Shown: positions 22,783 through 35,300 of the stretch, piece after piece
Numbering within the stretch: the stretch's first letter is position 1
How the letters are laid out: each line of letters opens with the position of its first letter
Assembly: GCA_000149265.1 (NCBI GenBank)
Contig: CH002950.1
Location: forward strand, 1,067,961 to 1,131,960
Source of the DNA: Ciona savignyi
Taxonomy: Eukaryota > Chordata > Ascidiacea > Phlebobranchia > Cionidae
Length of the DNA stretch: 64,000 nucleotides
Direction: 5' to 3'
Notes under the pieces: generated by a model
Databases searched by the model: none
What the model was told of the DNA's origin: nothing
What the model saw: the letters and a program-made list of their open reading frames with translations, nothing else
Position numbers and translations under genes: made by a program

Positions 22783-24371
22783 CAAAAACTAATGCAGTTG
22801 GTAAACAAGTAATCTGCTGCACCATGCAGCTCCATTTTGTCAATCGTCATCGCCATTACTTGATCACGTGGGCAAACACAGAACTGAATGATGTCATCGA
22901 TTTCCGATTGGTCAAGAACACGAGGCCGTATCATTGGACTCGCGATCGTTCCCCTGTGTAAGAAACAATAAGAAGAAATACATATGTGACTGTAAGTAAT
23001 ATTGGATACCCTGTATCTATTGCAGGTAGGTGACCGCCACAGTTCACATACAAAGTAAGGATTATTTTTTTTATTTAAAACATTCTACCTGAATGACTGT
23101 GAAGCTTGCAAACCACCCGTAATAACTAGGTCCTGTTCTTGTTCGAATATCAATGATCCTTCACCCCGCATTACCCCACCGCTGTACGGGAATCTCCCTA
23201 CACTGGTATTATTGATAAGCATTTCAACTTGTGATTTTTGTGTTAAAAACCAAACGCACATATGAGTCTGAGAAACAATTACATTCGATAAAGATATTGT
23301 TTATTTACAATTGGAAATAGTATTATAGATTCCTCTTTTGGCCGAATTGATTTCACTGTTATCGCGCATTGCTCAATATTAGCCATCTGTTTTATTTTAA
23401 AAGTCTATTTCGCAGTTAATTTAAAACGTGGTCTATACAAAGGAAAGTATCAATTTCAAAAAACGATTTCTGTTTCCCATTTGTTACCCATATCCGTTAT
23501 ATGAACTTATTTTACTTTTTTATCACCAACGTTCAGTATGATCACCATTTCATTGTCCCGCTGATCACTGGTTGCATAGCTTAGTAAAGAGTCGCCTCTA
23601 ACGCTAGAAGTTTGAACCACATGCAAACAGTGGCCGCAGAGAGGCTAGGTACAGTTAAACGGTATCAAATGTAATCCGTAAAACGGTCGTGTGGCCAAAT
23701 GGTTAACGCGACCGATACATATACCGACTACAATACAAAAACGATCCGAGTAACGATCACATTATGGGTTCGAAACTTAGCTCGGTAAAAAATGTAATCC
23801 GTCACTTGATTAGCACGAGGGAAATTGTATACCTCACTGGGCAACCTTAGAAAAAAATAAAATGTTTATAAACGTGCCGACAATTACATTTATCAGGATC
23901 AACCGATGTTGTAACTATATGAAATATTTTTGTATTTTGCTGTTTTAATTACAACAAATAAGATTTCCTGTTTAATAAAACTTGACTAACCTTCAAAAAA
24001 TATCACCGAATGAATAACAATATGAGCATGACCCGGTAAACTGGTCGGTGCGATCAAGTTTGACCTAAAACACAGAGGAATTAATATTACCCACAGTTAG
24101 TTTAAATGTGTGCGGCAAAGATGAATGGTAGTTCGTAAATGATGCTTTGACGTTAAACGGTATAAAATTTAAGCACACTTAATAGCTTATAAACTCCACT
24201 TTGGTCGGAGAATCCGAATTCGAATGAATTTCAGTTTCTCCATGCTGAGGTCACATTTCTGCCATAAAATAGTGAGGATATAATATAACATAAAAATACT
24301 TACAAAAAGGCTTATGAAACAGCAACGTGTCAACCACAAACCAAGACCAAGTTATTTGAAAATTTCATATT
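22783..24371 (-). pseudogene. H-lectin/pentraxin gene copy 2, inactivated
   Basis: Tandem partner of the intact gene at 25,311-28,580, with all five exons recognisable on the minus strand: about 24,320-24,371 (signal peptide), 23,997-24,260 (H-lectin-like), 23,510-23,860 (first half of pentraxin), 23,097-23,264 (second half, containing THMCVWF) and 22,783-22,965. It is dead for several independent reasons. The signal-peptide exon runs into a stop after MKFSNNLVLVCG. A tRNA-like SINE splits the third exon. The codon next to the SINE, CGA in the intact gene, is TGA. A one-base deletion then shifts the frame. The GQDQD calcium-binding motif is changed to EQEQD. Exon 4 alone remains open. Confidence 0.85.
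23680..23789 (+). mobile_element. tRNA-Ser-like SINE inserted in a pseudogene exon
   Basis: Inserted between two copies of AAATGTAATCCGT (23,667-23,679 and 23,790-23,802), a 13-bp target duplication interrupting exon 3 of the dead pentraxin gene. The head GGTCGTGTGGCCAAATGGTT resembles a tRNA-Ser acceptor and D arm (A box), and GGGTTCGAAACT is a B box. The element ends in AAAA. This is a short, target-primed retroposon, not a functional tRNA gene. Confidence 0.85.
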
Positions 24372-25310
24372 TATACGGAAACTTTAGATAATATTTATCT
24401 TGGAATATAGCATTCTTATTTTAATGCTCGGAAACACCGATTTTTCACTATAAATAAGTATGATTACATAAAATACTCAGAGAAATGGTATTGTAGCACC
24501 TTAAGTAACCTCGGCTATTAGGATAAACACATACCTCTCTTCTGAAGCTTTATACAAAACAGCTTACTCCCGAATGTTAGTTGGAAAGTTTTAACTTAAC
24601 AGTCGAAGTGTCAACAGAAATGCTACGGATGTTGGTGATGTCATTTACTACACCATTGCATTTACGTCACTAAGGTTAGTCAAACAAGTTACTCTTTTTC
24701 TTGGTTAAAATGTTAAACATTGAATATTATAAAAATAATAGATTTCTATGCAAAACGACATTTACAAAATATTGTTATAACATATTTTTGAGATCAAAAT
24801 ATCTTTGGCCTGGAAAGTTTATCGACCAGTAAAGACAACTATATAATATGACTTTAAAGAATCATTTATTATTACACGTGATTTTGCAAACTCATAATTA
24901 CATTTTATTAAACTTTAACGAACCTACATAAAGGATATATACAACCTAAAACTAATTACATACACATATCATAGGAAAAAATAAAGTACATGACTTAATA
25001 TTAAGCATAACAGACCATTTCATTTCCAATTAAAACACATGTTGGCGAACAATATTATAAAATAAAAAATTACTAAAATTGGTTTTAAATATTTAAATTT
25101 ATTCCAGAGGATTGAAACTCCGCGTTTGTGATACGGCGGTATTACAGGATAGGGATAAATTGTCGATAGCAATATTTCCATCTAAGAGTAACATAGATAA
25201 CTACAAACAAGAATACACAGATATAGACGTTCGAGTTTTACTTTACTAATGAAATAACGGAATTAGATGAAACATATTGATAGTCATTTAACGTTCTTCA
25301 GGAGAGGATT

Positions 25311-28300
25311 TCATACAGTAAAGCAGTCCACCGATGAGTGTTCCACTGCACCATGAAGCTGTGTTTTGTCAATCGTCATCGCCATTACTGAATCACGTGG
25401 ACAAAGGCAGAGCTGAATGACGTCATTGATCTCCGATTGGTTAAGAACACGAGGCCAGATCATTGGACTAACCATTTGTCCGCTGTGTAAGACGAAAATT
25501 AAAATAAAAGTGAGAGTATACTGACGAAAGAAAGAGACTCTATTGCATGTCGGTAAAGGCTACATTTGATATACAATTTAAGCATTTATTTCTTGATTTA
25601 AAACAACCGACCTGAATGATTGCGAAGCATCCAAACCACTCGCATTAACTCGGTCCTGGTCTTGTCCGAATATCAATGATCCTCCATCTCGCAATACCCC
25701 ACCGCTGTATGGGAAACTACCTACGCTGGTACCATTGATGAACATTCCAACTTGTGATGTTTGTGTTGAAAACCAAACGCACATATGAGTCTGTGAAACA
25801 ATTACAATCGATAAAGATGTTACATTGAAATCACTTGTATTTGTCATAATGTACCATTGTTACTGAAAGTTGCGAAATATCTGCATCTTGTAATATAAAG
25901 CAAATGGTTGTAAGATTTTGCATTGAAATTAACTTGTGCTCTGTGTTTTAATATATAAATTTTTACTACGTATAGAAATAGAGTTAACAAGTTTAAAACG
26001 CCTAGCATACCGTGTAAAATATTTTAAAAACCAAATTTTTGGCTGTAACTTTTTGTAAAAATAAATGAAATACGATTGTAAGCTGTAATAGTGTTTTGGT
26101 TTTGCTGGAATTGCGCGTATTTTGTAAGTCGGAGTCCCGCTGTGCTATGCTCCTGGTAGTAGTCGCTGCGATTTTACTTTTAACTAAACACATTAAAACA
26201 AATTTAAAACAAAATGTAGGGATCAAAATATATTTGGCCTGGAAAGTTTAGTGTTAACTTTAGGTGTTAACTGTCATACAGTTGCTTGACACTATATCGT
26301 ATCATTTAGGATAGTAGCTCTTACCCATTTGTTGGCCATATCCGGGAGAGTAAATAATTTTGCTTTGTTATTATCCATGTAGAAGTTGATCCGTGTAGAA
26401 CTTTGTAGCACTATCCACATTTCATTATTCCGCGCATTACTGGTTGCGTAGCTCAGCAAAGTGTCGCCGCTGACGTTGGAGGTTCGAAACCACATGCAAA
26501 CAGTGGCAGCAGAGAGGCTAGGTACAGTTAAACGATATCGAATGTAATCCGTCACTTGATTAGCACGAGGGAAATTGTATACCTCGCTTGGACAACCTTT
26601 GAAAGAAATTGATGTTTAAATACTTAACAACAATTATATTGAACGAGATCAACAGATGTTTTTACTGTGTTGTTTAATTCTTTATTGTATTACCGAACCA
26701 TCTCATAACAAAGCATTAATGCGTATCATTTTTACACATTATACTAAATATTAAGACCGTTCTTATCTTTTGTCGATCATCGTCAGACTACCACAATGGG
26801 ATATGGGGCTTAATCTTAGCTTGCGCCAACTCTATAATTGAACGAATCTATTAAGGAAGGGTAAAAATAGAGCGCCGCCCTCTAATTAAAGGGCACCTCT
26901 AATAGACCGCCATTTTAACATTCATTATGCTGATTAAAAATTAAAATTTATTTGATTTTTATTATTATTTTCAGTAAGTTTGTTAAGTTTGATGTTTTTT
27001 CTTGTTTTTTTAGTGGTTAGATTAACTGTGTTGTTTTTATTAGATGTGTTGTTTTTATTATTTAAATTTATCTTCCCACAATTCCGACTAGCTAGTCGAA
27101 AAATAGAGTTACCCTCTAATTCAGGGGTGGGCAACTTCTCTAGTCGGCGGGCCGGATGTGGGAAAATGAATTCCTTAATAATCCTTAATAATTATAAAAA
27201 TCCATTTAAAATTTAAATATAACTGATAACAGCTAAAGAAAAACTAACACTAAGGGTGGTATGCAGAAACCTCGCTCAAGCTTAACCCGGGACTAAGGCC
27301 CGCCCTTAATCCCGGGTTAAGAAATTTGGTATGCAGAAAGCTCGCTTAAGGCTGATCTCAGGTTAGCTGACCCGACCTAACAGTTAAGCACCCAGTATTG
27401 TGGGATGTTTACAACACTCCCTGCTTTAACCTTAAATTGTTTGTTAAAAAAGTGTGCTAAACACAATTGTTTGTTCACTAAGGCAATTGTTTATTTCACC
27501 AGCTCGCACTAACAGTGCGGTAAGAGTAGAGCGATAGGCAACTTTTAGGAATGATGCGTCGGACTACATTAGTGTGTGGTTATATACAGACAGCGGGCCG
27601 GACCTGGGCCACATAACAGGTTATTGTTAGATACCGTCTGGGGGCCGGTCAAAATCCCTTCACGGGCCGGACCCGGCCCGCGGGCCGTATGTTGCCCACC
27701 CCTGCTCTAATTGAACACCACCTCTAATAGAATGGCACAAAAAGGGAAGGGTTAAAAAATAGTGCGTCGTTGCGGTAAAGTTGAGGTATACGGTATATTT
27801 GCTTTGCGAAAACCGAGCAGGGACTATTGTTTCAACAAAGAATAAATATTATTTGAATTTAGTCTTTATTTGTGCAATATGCTTAATTATCTTATTGTTG
27901 TATTGTGTAATAACCATTCCTTAGTTTATTGCGTTGCCTCCGATGTTTTGTAATGATTACTCCCTCACGCCCTCGACATTCCTACATTTCCTGCGTCAGC
28001 TAATTGTATATACCTCATGTTTGTTTGCCTGTTTAAGTCAGTTGGTACTCAACAAAATCAGAATACAACACTTATGACGAAAAAATATGTGTTTCAATTA
28101 GAACAATACTAAATCAGTAAAAAATCATCGAAAAATTACAAAATAAAAAAGTGTGCCATTAACCGCTACAAAGGTATAATATAACTGTACTGACCTTTAA
28201 AATATATCACCCAATGAACAACAAGATGAGCCTGCCATCCAGTAAACTGGTCAGTGCGCTCCAGTTTGACTAAGAAACCGGTGGAATCAATATAACCCAC

Positions 28301-28580
28301 TGTTGCATTAAATGTGTGCGGCAAAGATGGGTTGTAGGTCGTAACTGATGCTTTGACGATAAATGGTTCAAATTCTATGCACATATGATATCCTACAAAT
28401 GCCGTTTTCGTCGTATAATCGGAATTCGAATAAATCTCAGTTTGTCCATGTTGTGGTGTCATTTCTGTCATATATATATATAAGGACTTAACATAACAAA
28501 AAATATTCTTACAATAAAGTCTTACCTGAAACAGTTATGTCTAAACCACAAAATATGACCAACATATCGAAGAACTTCAT
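25311..28580 (-). CDS. Secreted H-type-lectin-like plus pentraxin-domain protein, 5 exons
   Basis: Exons on the minus strand: 28526-28580 (ATG at 28580), 28195-28464, 26325-26596, 25612-25790 and 25311-25482. Phases join and give 315 residues. Residues 1-18 (MKFFDMLVIFCGLDITVS) are a probable signal peptide. About 20-108 resemble an H-type lectin sandwich domain (TFNATVGYIDSTGF ... GWQAHLVVHWV). From about 110, GCPSEVYNFPRA leads into a pentraxin domain: VCMWF, THMCVWFS (pentraxin signature HxCxxW), GQDQD (calcium site), ASQSF, MIWPRVLNQSEI and a C-terminal IDKTQLHG. Both domains bind glycans or related ligands, so a secreted recognition protein is likely. The acceptor TTTCACAG at 25,791 was chosen because the upstream alternative brings in a stop. 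Intron 2 is swollen by repeats. Confidence 0.82.
27122..27704. mobile_element. hAT MITE, 583 bp
   Basis: Ends CAGGGGTGGGCAACTTC and GTTGCCCACCCCTG with a perfect 8-bp target duplication CTCTAATT at 27,114-27,121 and 27,705-27,712. Subterminal GGGCCGG motifs lie at both ends. A separate palindrome (27,281-27,321) with flanking GGTATGCAGAAA direct repeats looks like a further insertion inside it. Confidence 0.9.
27893..28069 (+). repeat. Dispersed repeat, copy 1 (inverted partner at 43,045)
   Basis: About 175 bp matching the minus strand of 43,045-43,216, including GGTATATACAATTAGCTG-type and GTCGAGGGCGTG-type segments when inverted. No coding potential or terminal structure is evident. Confidence 0.75.
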
Positions 28581-29741
28581 ATTTATTTACGAATACTAAA
28601 TATTAAACGTGACCTGTGTGAAACGGATTCCTACTTTAAATACTTTACAAAAAAGTTTGATTACATAATATACTTCTAGAGAATTAGAATTGATGCACCT
28701 TTACTAACCTCGGCTATTTGTTTAAAGACCCCTCTCTCCCCCTCTTATGTGACGCTTTGTTTAAAATAGCTTACTCCTGAATATTAGTTGGAAAGTTCAG
28801 CAGAAATGCTGCGGATATTGGTGATGACATTTTGTACACCACGTCATTAAAGTCACTCACAAGTCACTCACAGGTCACAAAGGTTAGTTAAACAAGTTAT
28901 TCCTTTCTTAAATTGATCTACAAATATTTTTCCGAATCTGTAACACTTAATTTCATTAAAGATTTTATTTAGTATATTGTCCAGCCTTTATAATATAAAG
29001 TGTAAATACCCAAAAGCACTCAACCGAAGTAAGTTGCTGTCGTTAAAAACGTTGAAACTGCATTTTTAAATATCTAATCTGAAATACAACCGACATAGAT
29101 TTGACTTTGTCCTTGCAAGCTTTTATTCATTATGCGTCACATTTAAAAAGTATGATACCGTCATGGACATATTCAGTCAAGGATTGTAAATTGGACAAAG
29201 CAGCTGGTATTCTATACAGAGTAAATAACTCGTTTTAAGATAACGTAGAATTCATAAAATGCTATCTACCAGAAGGATTAGTAATAATTAGTCGTGACCA
29301 TAGCGAATGCTGCTACGATCATTGGATAAGGTTATTTAAAAAATGTCTTTACAGAAATGTGTTTTCTGGGAAATACATATTTAACCAGCAGGGAGGTCAG
29401 CATTATAGAAGCAGTTAATCCCTCCATATAGGATTAAAAATAAAGAGGAGCTCGCGAGGTGCTGTATTCGTACCAACTGATCATGATTGTGTCAGGAGGA
29501 GTCTTCCTCTGAGAATGCTGGTAAACCACTTAAAGCACGATAACCAAATTTGGTTAACCAATATCGTAGACAGGTTTGGATCTGTATGGTATTTGACCTT
29601 CTAGCTATGAAAGTCTTTCTAGTTAAAATCTTAATCTCTTTGCTTTTGTCCGAATAGAACTGAAAGTTATGTTTTTACACTTTACGTCTTTGCGTTCAGG
29701 ACAACAGGCTATTGCGACCAGAGATACTTGTTTTGGTTTTA
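28581..29741. other. Upstream of pentraxin gene
   Basis: About 28,640-28,920 resembles 24,440-24,720 upstream of the pseudogene copy (shared CTAACCTCGGCTATT and TAGTTGGAAAGTT), so the tandem duplication included the promoter region. The rest shows nothing I recognise. Confidence 0.5.
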
Positions 29742-30660
29742 TTAAAAAATTGTATGAAAGTAGCGACGACGAGGAGTTTCGCAGATATACTCGAATAGAT
29801 CATCAGCAATTTTATTTTTAAGCTATAGAACCAACAATGGAAAAGCTAGACACCAATTACACGCAAGCAATCACAACTAAAAAGCTTATAATAACTCTAA
29901 GGTACGGTACGGTAGGCATATAGGACTATGCATAACTGCATAACAGCTTTTAAATGCCTGGATTATTTTGCCCAAAAAACAATTATAATTTCCGATATCG
30001 GTACGATAATTATATTTTTTTTATAATTATAGAAATTTTGATTTTACAGATTTTAGTAACAGGTGCAAGTCAAAGACCGGGTATAATTATTCCGCCATTG
30101 CCAAACAGCATTAGCCAATTCTGGAATACCCCACATTGCATTGGAGCCATTGACAGCAAACATTTTAGAATAAAAGCTCCACCACACAATGGATCTGAAC
30201 TTTTCAAGACAAGGGTTATTTTTCTATTTTTCTACTAGCAATCTGTAATGTCAATTACATGTTTATTCTGGTTGACATCGGGGTCCCTGAAAGCATAGTG
30301 ACGGTGGTGTATTTATCAATTCAAACATGGGAAAGATTTTTAAAAAACATGAGCTAAATATTCCTGCTGCAGACTTGCTTCCATATTCTGATATCAAAAT
30401 GAAATTTTGAATCGGTGGGTAATGATGCATTTTCATTAAAGTTTGGTCGCTTTTATCCAAGAAAATTGTTGACTGACACCAAACGCACATTATATTACAG
30501 ACTAAGTATAGAGGCTGTCGTGTGGTAGAAAATGCTTTTGGTATATTGACTCTTCGTTGGCAATTTTTTTTAAAGAATGCTTAAATTCAAAATGGTGGAT
30601 GTCCTGGTTTAAAGTTGTGTTGCTTTGCACAACTACTTGCAAACTCCATCTCAAAGCTGT
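29742..30660 (+). pseudogene. Decayed PIF/Harbinger transposase (HARBI1-like)
   Basis: Fragments in several frames follow the order of a Harbinger nuclease: an N-terminal KLYESSDDEEFRRYTRID and TMEKLDTNYTQAITTKKL segment, then the catalytic-core FWNTPHCIGAIDSKHF (about 30,118-30,170), then FGRFYPRKLL and LYYRLS, and a VVENAFG-like segment readable only across a frameshift. Multiple stops and frameshifts interrupt it, so it is not functional. No terminal inverted repeats were identified. In the family the enzyme acts with a separate Myb-like protein, which is not seen here. Confidence 0.8.
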
Positions 30661-32341
30661 GAAGGGTCTTTTTACCTCCGACTTCTTCTGTTTTTTTTGG
30701 GAAAAAAATTAAAAGTCGAGGAAAACTATGGGCATGCCATTACTAAAAAATTCATTATGACAACGCGTTTTTGTGTAGTGAACAAGTTTGTTTTAAAGAA
30801 ATGTGTTTTCGCAACTAGCCACTTATCCGTTGTGTACGTGGCCAAAGCACGAAGCGGATGGCACATGGAACGACTGGTTTAATTTTTGAAACAAAAACTA
30901 TAGCAAAAAAACATTCGAAACTAACACACTGCAAGAGCTAATGCATCGGTAGGCACGAGTTAATTTAAAATTTGACTGTATTTTATAACGTCGCTTCGTT
31001 TCCCTATCCTAATACATTTTATTCAGTATCTGACTTGATACTTAGCTTCACGCTTCTTTTATAAGTACAAGCAATCCAGAACATTAACTGTTCAAATACA
31101 TGTCGTAACAGCATGTCCTTTAGAAATTACCAAGGGTTGCTCTTCAAATATAGTTTAATTATCCAGTGAAATTTTTTTTTAATTTGCGTTAAGATTTAAG
31201 CAACATCAAAGCATCCACTCAATATATAATATACGCTTCCCGCAATGATAGAGAACGTGCTGAGTTAAGGGAAAGTTACAGGAAGTTATGACATCATCGT
31301 GATGCGACGAGTGAAAATATCCTAAGAGAAAATATTTCGCATGTCGCAACTCATTCGCTTAAACAAGCACATACCTGCTTTAATTTTCTCATTCTTACCT
31401 TGAATTACTTTTTAGCATGTTTTTCGTCATAAATTATGTAGTGTGGCGCAACGGTAGAAAATTAAATAAAAGCTTCTAAATAGTTTGATAGTTCTTGGGG
31501 CGATCTTTATTTGAAGTTATGTTAGCCTGACAATAAAATTTTCGGTGCGTACTATTTACCCACTTGTATTTACGAGGAGGCTTATAACTGAGATTAATTT
31601 TAGAAATGGATTCCGATGAGGGGATGCCGATGAAAACAAAGAATGAGAACTTAAGGCAACCAACAGGGTAGAATTATTTTTTTACTCAAGCTATACGCAG
31701 CCTAAACGTCCAATTCCATTTTCTTTAGGTCGATATTAAGCAAGAAAACTTGTTTTAATTTATGGAAATCAAAAATGAAATCTATTTAGATCGTACCGCT
31801 CTGTATGCGAACAGTAGAAACAGTATAACGAATTAAGGTAACCTTTTAGTTGTTTTTTTAATTATCATTTTAAAATAATCGTAAAGAGACAAAATTAATT
31901 TATTTTAGCTGGGGACTAGTACGAACCTAAAACAATTTGGCCGAGGCGACGTACTAACCAACCAGGCACTCACTAACATTTTCTTTCTTGGCTCTACTGA
32001 ATGGTCATTTAGGTGTTTTGTTACATTATTATAATAGATCATTCCCTATGTATTTTTAGTTATTGTCTATAGGCCATCCATTTTTTATGTTATTAAAATT
32101 ATTTGCAGACAAGCAAGCATATTGGATTTATTTGGTAACTATTCTACAGCGTAAAACTAAAGTATTCAAAATACACATAATTGGAAATAAAATTGAAGAA
32201 ATCAGGATATGAGAAAATGGATCTCGTTATGATAATGAATTAAAAACGATGAAAAATATAAAACGCGATCGTCAAACCCCAAATTAGTAGAATTTTCGCC
32301 ATTGGCTAAACGTAATCAAGTTAACGAATAAGTCCTTGGTT
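30661..32341. other. Intergenic, downstream of the receptor gene
   Basis: AT-rich DNA between the Harbinger relic and the receptor stop codon. No gene or clear repeat is recognised. Confidence 0.4.
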
Positions 32342-35300
32342 TTAGACCGAAGTAGTGTTGTATTGTTCTTCGCTGTTGCTTATTATTACTTGGCCATACA
32401 ATGAACGGCCGAACAAGATTATTCTTCGAGTAGTGTTGTACAGTTTGGTCAAGGCGTCAGTATAAATGAGAGGATTCAATGAGCTGTTGATAGGGAGGAA
32501 AATGATGGCAGAAGCAGCATATACTTCATCTGGTAATCCAAATCTTCCCAAACTTATAAAAGTCATCAGACATACTGGCAGCCAACAAGTTAGATCTGTT
32601 AGAATAAGAATCGAGATTTTACGTTGCATCTTTTTGGCGGCGATTTGTCGCTGTTCGTTTTGGCGTTGCTCCGTGGATTCACTGCTAGCAGAGGAACGTT
32701 GGTAAATCGCAATATATGCCGCACAGATGTAGATTAGAGCAATAAAGTTAAACAAAACGACGACAGGAGAAAGAGGGCTGAGACTTGTGTCGTCCGTGTT
32801 CAGTTTAAAATATCTTGGAATACATACAGCGCTAGCACTGTAGTATCCGAAGTATCCTAATCTCTTGGGGGCATAATCTTGAAAATTCATATTTAAATAA
32901 TGTTCCAGGGACATCCACGTGTTAGGACTGTCGGTTTTAGAAAAACTTTGGTTTTTGTGCAATACTGTAATCCGCTTGGTGAACTCTAACAATTGGTCAA
33001 ATTTGATGGTTTCTTTATTGAGGTAAGCAGTGGGTTGAATTACCATTGACTTTACCATTGTCCTTGATAAACTATCAGCCAATGGAATTAGTGCAATAGT
33101 AAAACTTATTGTCCAAATGCAAACTATCCACCATCCACAGACTCGTCTGCTCAAGGTGCGGGTTTGAATGGGAAAGTAAACACTGTAGAGTCTGTAGGAA
33201 GTAATGCACACGAGAGTAAACACCGATGCCTCGGATGATATTACAGATAACACGCCAACGGCGTTACATGTACCACTACTTCTCCAGTTCATATCCCTTA
33301 AGCAATATTGACCAGAATATTGTGCTGACTTAGAAGCGATTATGAGTAGAGAAATACCCATAAGAAAGTCGGCGAGGGAAAGGTTAAGAATAAGAAGTTT
33401 ATTCACTGTGGATACAGAGGATGCCTGGGCACTTTTTGCCTTTTTCCTGTTACTCCACAAAGATTTACATAAAATCACAAACACTCTTGAGTTCCCAAGA
33501 ATTGCAAGTAGGGCCATGATCCAAACCATTGCTTTAAAAAACGGATTCTTAATCATTTCAGTTCGAGAGGTCAAAGCATTGTTTATAAAGATCTCCGGTG
33601 GGCATTCATCCGAATAGTCCGCACAATCTCTTACCCCATTAAGCACCTGGCTTCTCCGAACAAACAGAGGGGAACCGCCTTCACAGTAAAAATGGCTTCC
33701 GGGGCTACACCCCATCTCGTCTGATCCGTCCAAACAGTCAGTAGGATGTTTTGCATCGCAAACTTTCGATTTTTCAATACTTATCTGATCTTTCTTTCCT
33801 ATAAAAAAAATAGGTCAGAAGGTAAGCCGCTATTTGGATGTATGTTTCATTTCTACCCTTAGGTGTGGAAAAAGTTTCTTACCCAATAAACAACCAATTG
33901 GTTATAGACCAGTTTCGATTCTTTAATCCTTCGATTGAAAGGTAAAGCACAATTTAATGAAAAAACTATTAACCTGTCAGCCATTCCACTTGACCGGCGT
34001 CGCAGTAAAACCGACCAGAACAATTCCTCTCGTCTGCACCGTCCTCACATTCTTTTATTCCGTTGCAAATGGAAAATCCGAAAACAAAATTAAAGACTCC
34101 GTCGCATCGTCGGATTTCTATACTTTCATCCTGGGTCAAACCACCAAACCCGGTCGGGACATTTTGCTGTTTTGGTATATTCGGTTTAATAAAGGACGCG
34201 GTATTCATTTTTTATTCCGTTACTGGTTAAAAGCAATCGATGTTATCACACACTCAATAGTGAGATCTCTCCCCAGATGCTATAACAGTGTGTTAATTGA
34301 TTGAGAAAACGCAGAGGGTGTTATCACAACGGAAATCGTCAGATTGCCTAGTGCTCACTGTTTCAATTGATGCTAAATATTTATAAAACAATATTAAAAA
34401 GACATTTTTCTAGTTTTATTAAAAACCAATTAATTCACTAAATATGGACGATGTTTGCTAAGTATCTTGCCTAAAGACATAAACGACTAGTTTGGAACCG
34501 ACAACCTTTCCTTTCCAAAAAGGCCACCCTCTAACAATTGATCAGATTAAATGGTACAGATACTTACCGAAATTAACGGTATGTCATCACAAACTTGTGG
34601 CTTGTTAGTACAATTTGCTTCTGTGCTACATTCATCCTCAATATTTCTACATTCAGTGATGCCATCGCATCTGTGTAGAAGGCATATATCAATGTCATTT
34701 AGCATCTATTTACATACCGATTTATATACAAAAAAAAACGATCTAAATTACTGGCTGTCCCATCAAATTTAGCCTGGTTAAAAAAGGCAATGTACATACA
34801 AGACAGTATCAGGACTTACCGTTTTGCCGCTGTTGGGAAATTTTGGTTTGCCAAGTCCAAGAAGCCTGCACTTTCAATAAAACGCTGGAACGTCTCGGGC
34901 AAAATTTCACAAACGAAATCATTTTGCTTAACAGAGGTCAGTGATTTTGTTTCTTTTGTGCAATAGTGCTCATCGATTTTAGAGGAATTGCAGTCCACAG
35001 ATCCATTACAAATAGCGGTTATTGGCAAACAAATACCATCACAGAAAAACTGCCCACTAACGCACGAAGAACACGAGTCATTTGACGATTCGTAGCAAAC
35101 GTTTACGCATAGTTGCTGCGTTACCAATCCATCAGATAGAACGCAAAGGCATTCATCCGACAAGTCGGGACAGTCGAAGACGCCATCACAGATTTGTCCT
35201 GGAGCAATTATAGTTTTCCCGTCCAAACACAAACTGCAGTGAAATGTGTCATTTTCGAAACACAAGTCGGATCGATCAACACAACTAACATAAGAATCCC

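Larger units (their letters stand above)
26840..28075. repeat. Repeat cluster inside pentraxin-gene intron
   Basis: Intron 2 of the intact gene is enlarged relative to the pseudogene copy by nested repeats: a repeat with CCTCTAAT motifs (26,870-26,920 and 27,705-27,760), the hAT MITE at 27,122-27,704 inserted in it, and a segment at 27,893-28,069 that is present inverted at 43,045-43,216. Confidence 0.7.

Noticed and set aside
23680..23789. Functional tRNA-Ser gene
   Set aside because: The A and B boxes are recognisable, but the cloverleaf does not close, and a target duplication and A-rich tail mark it as a SINE.
25791..25860. Premature stop at the start of pentraxin exon 4
   Set aside because: Using the upstream CAG gives TAA first, but the acceptor TTTCACAG at 25,791 joins in phase and gives ...KWTHMCVWFS, matching the pentraxin pattern.
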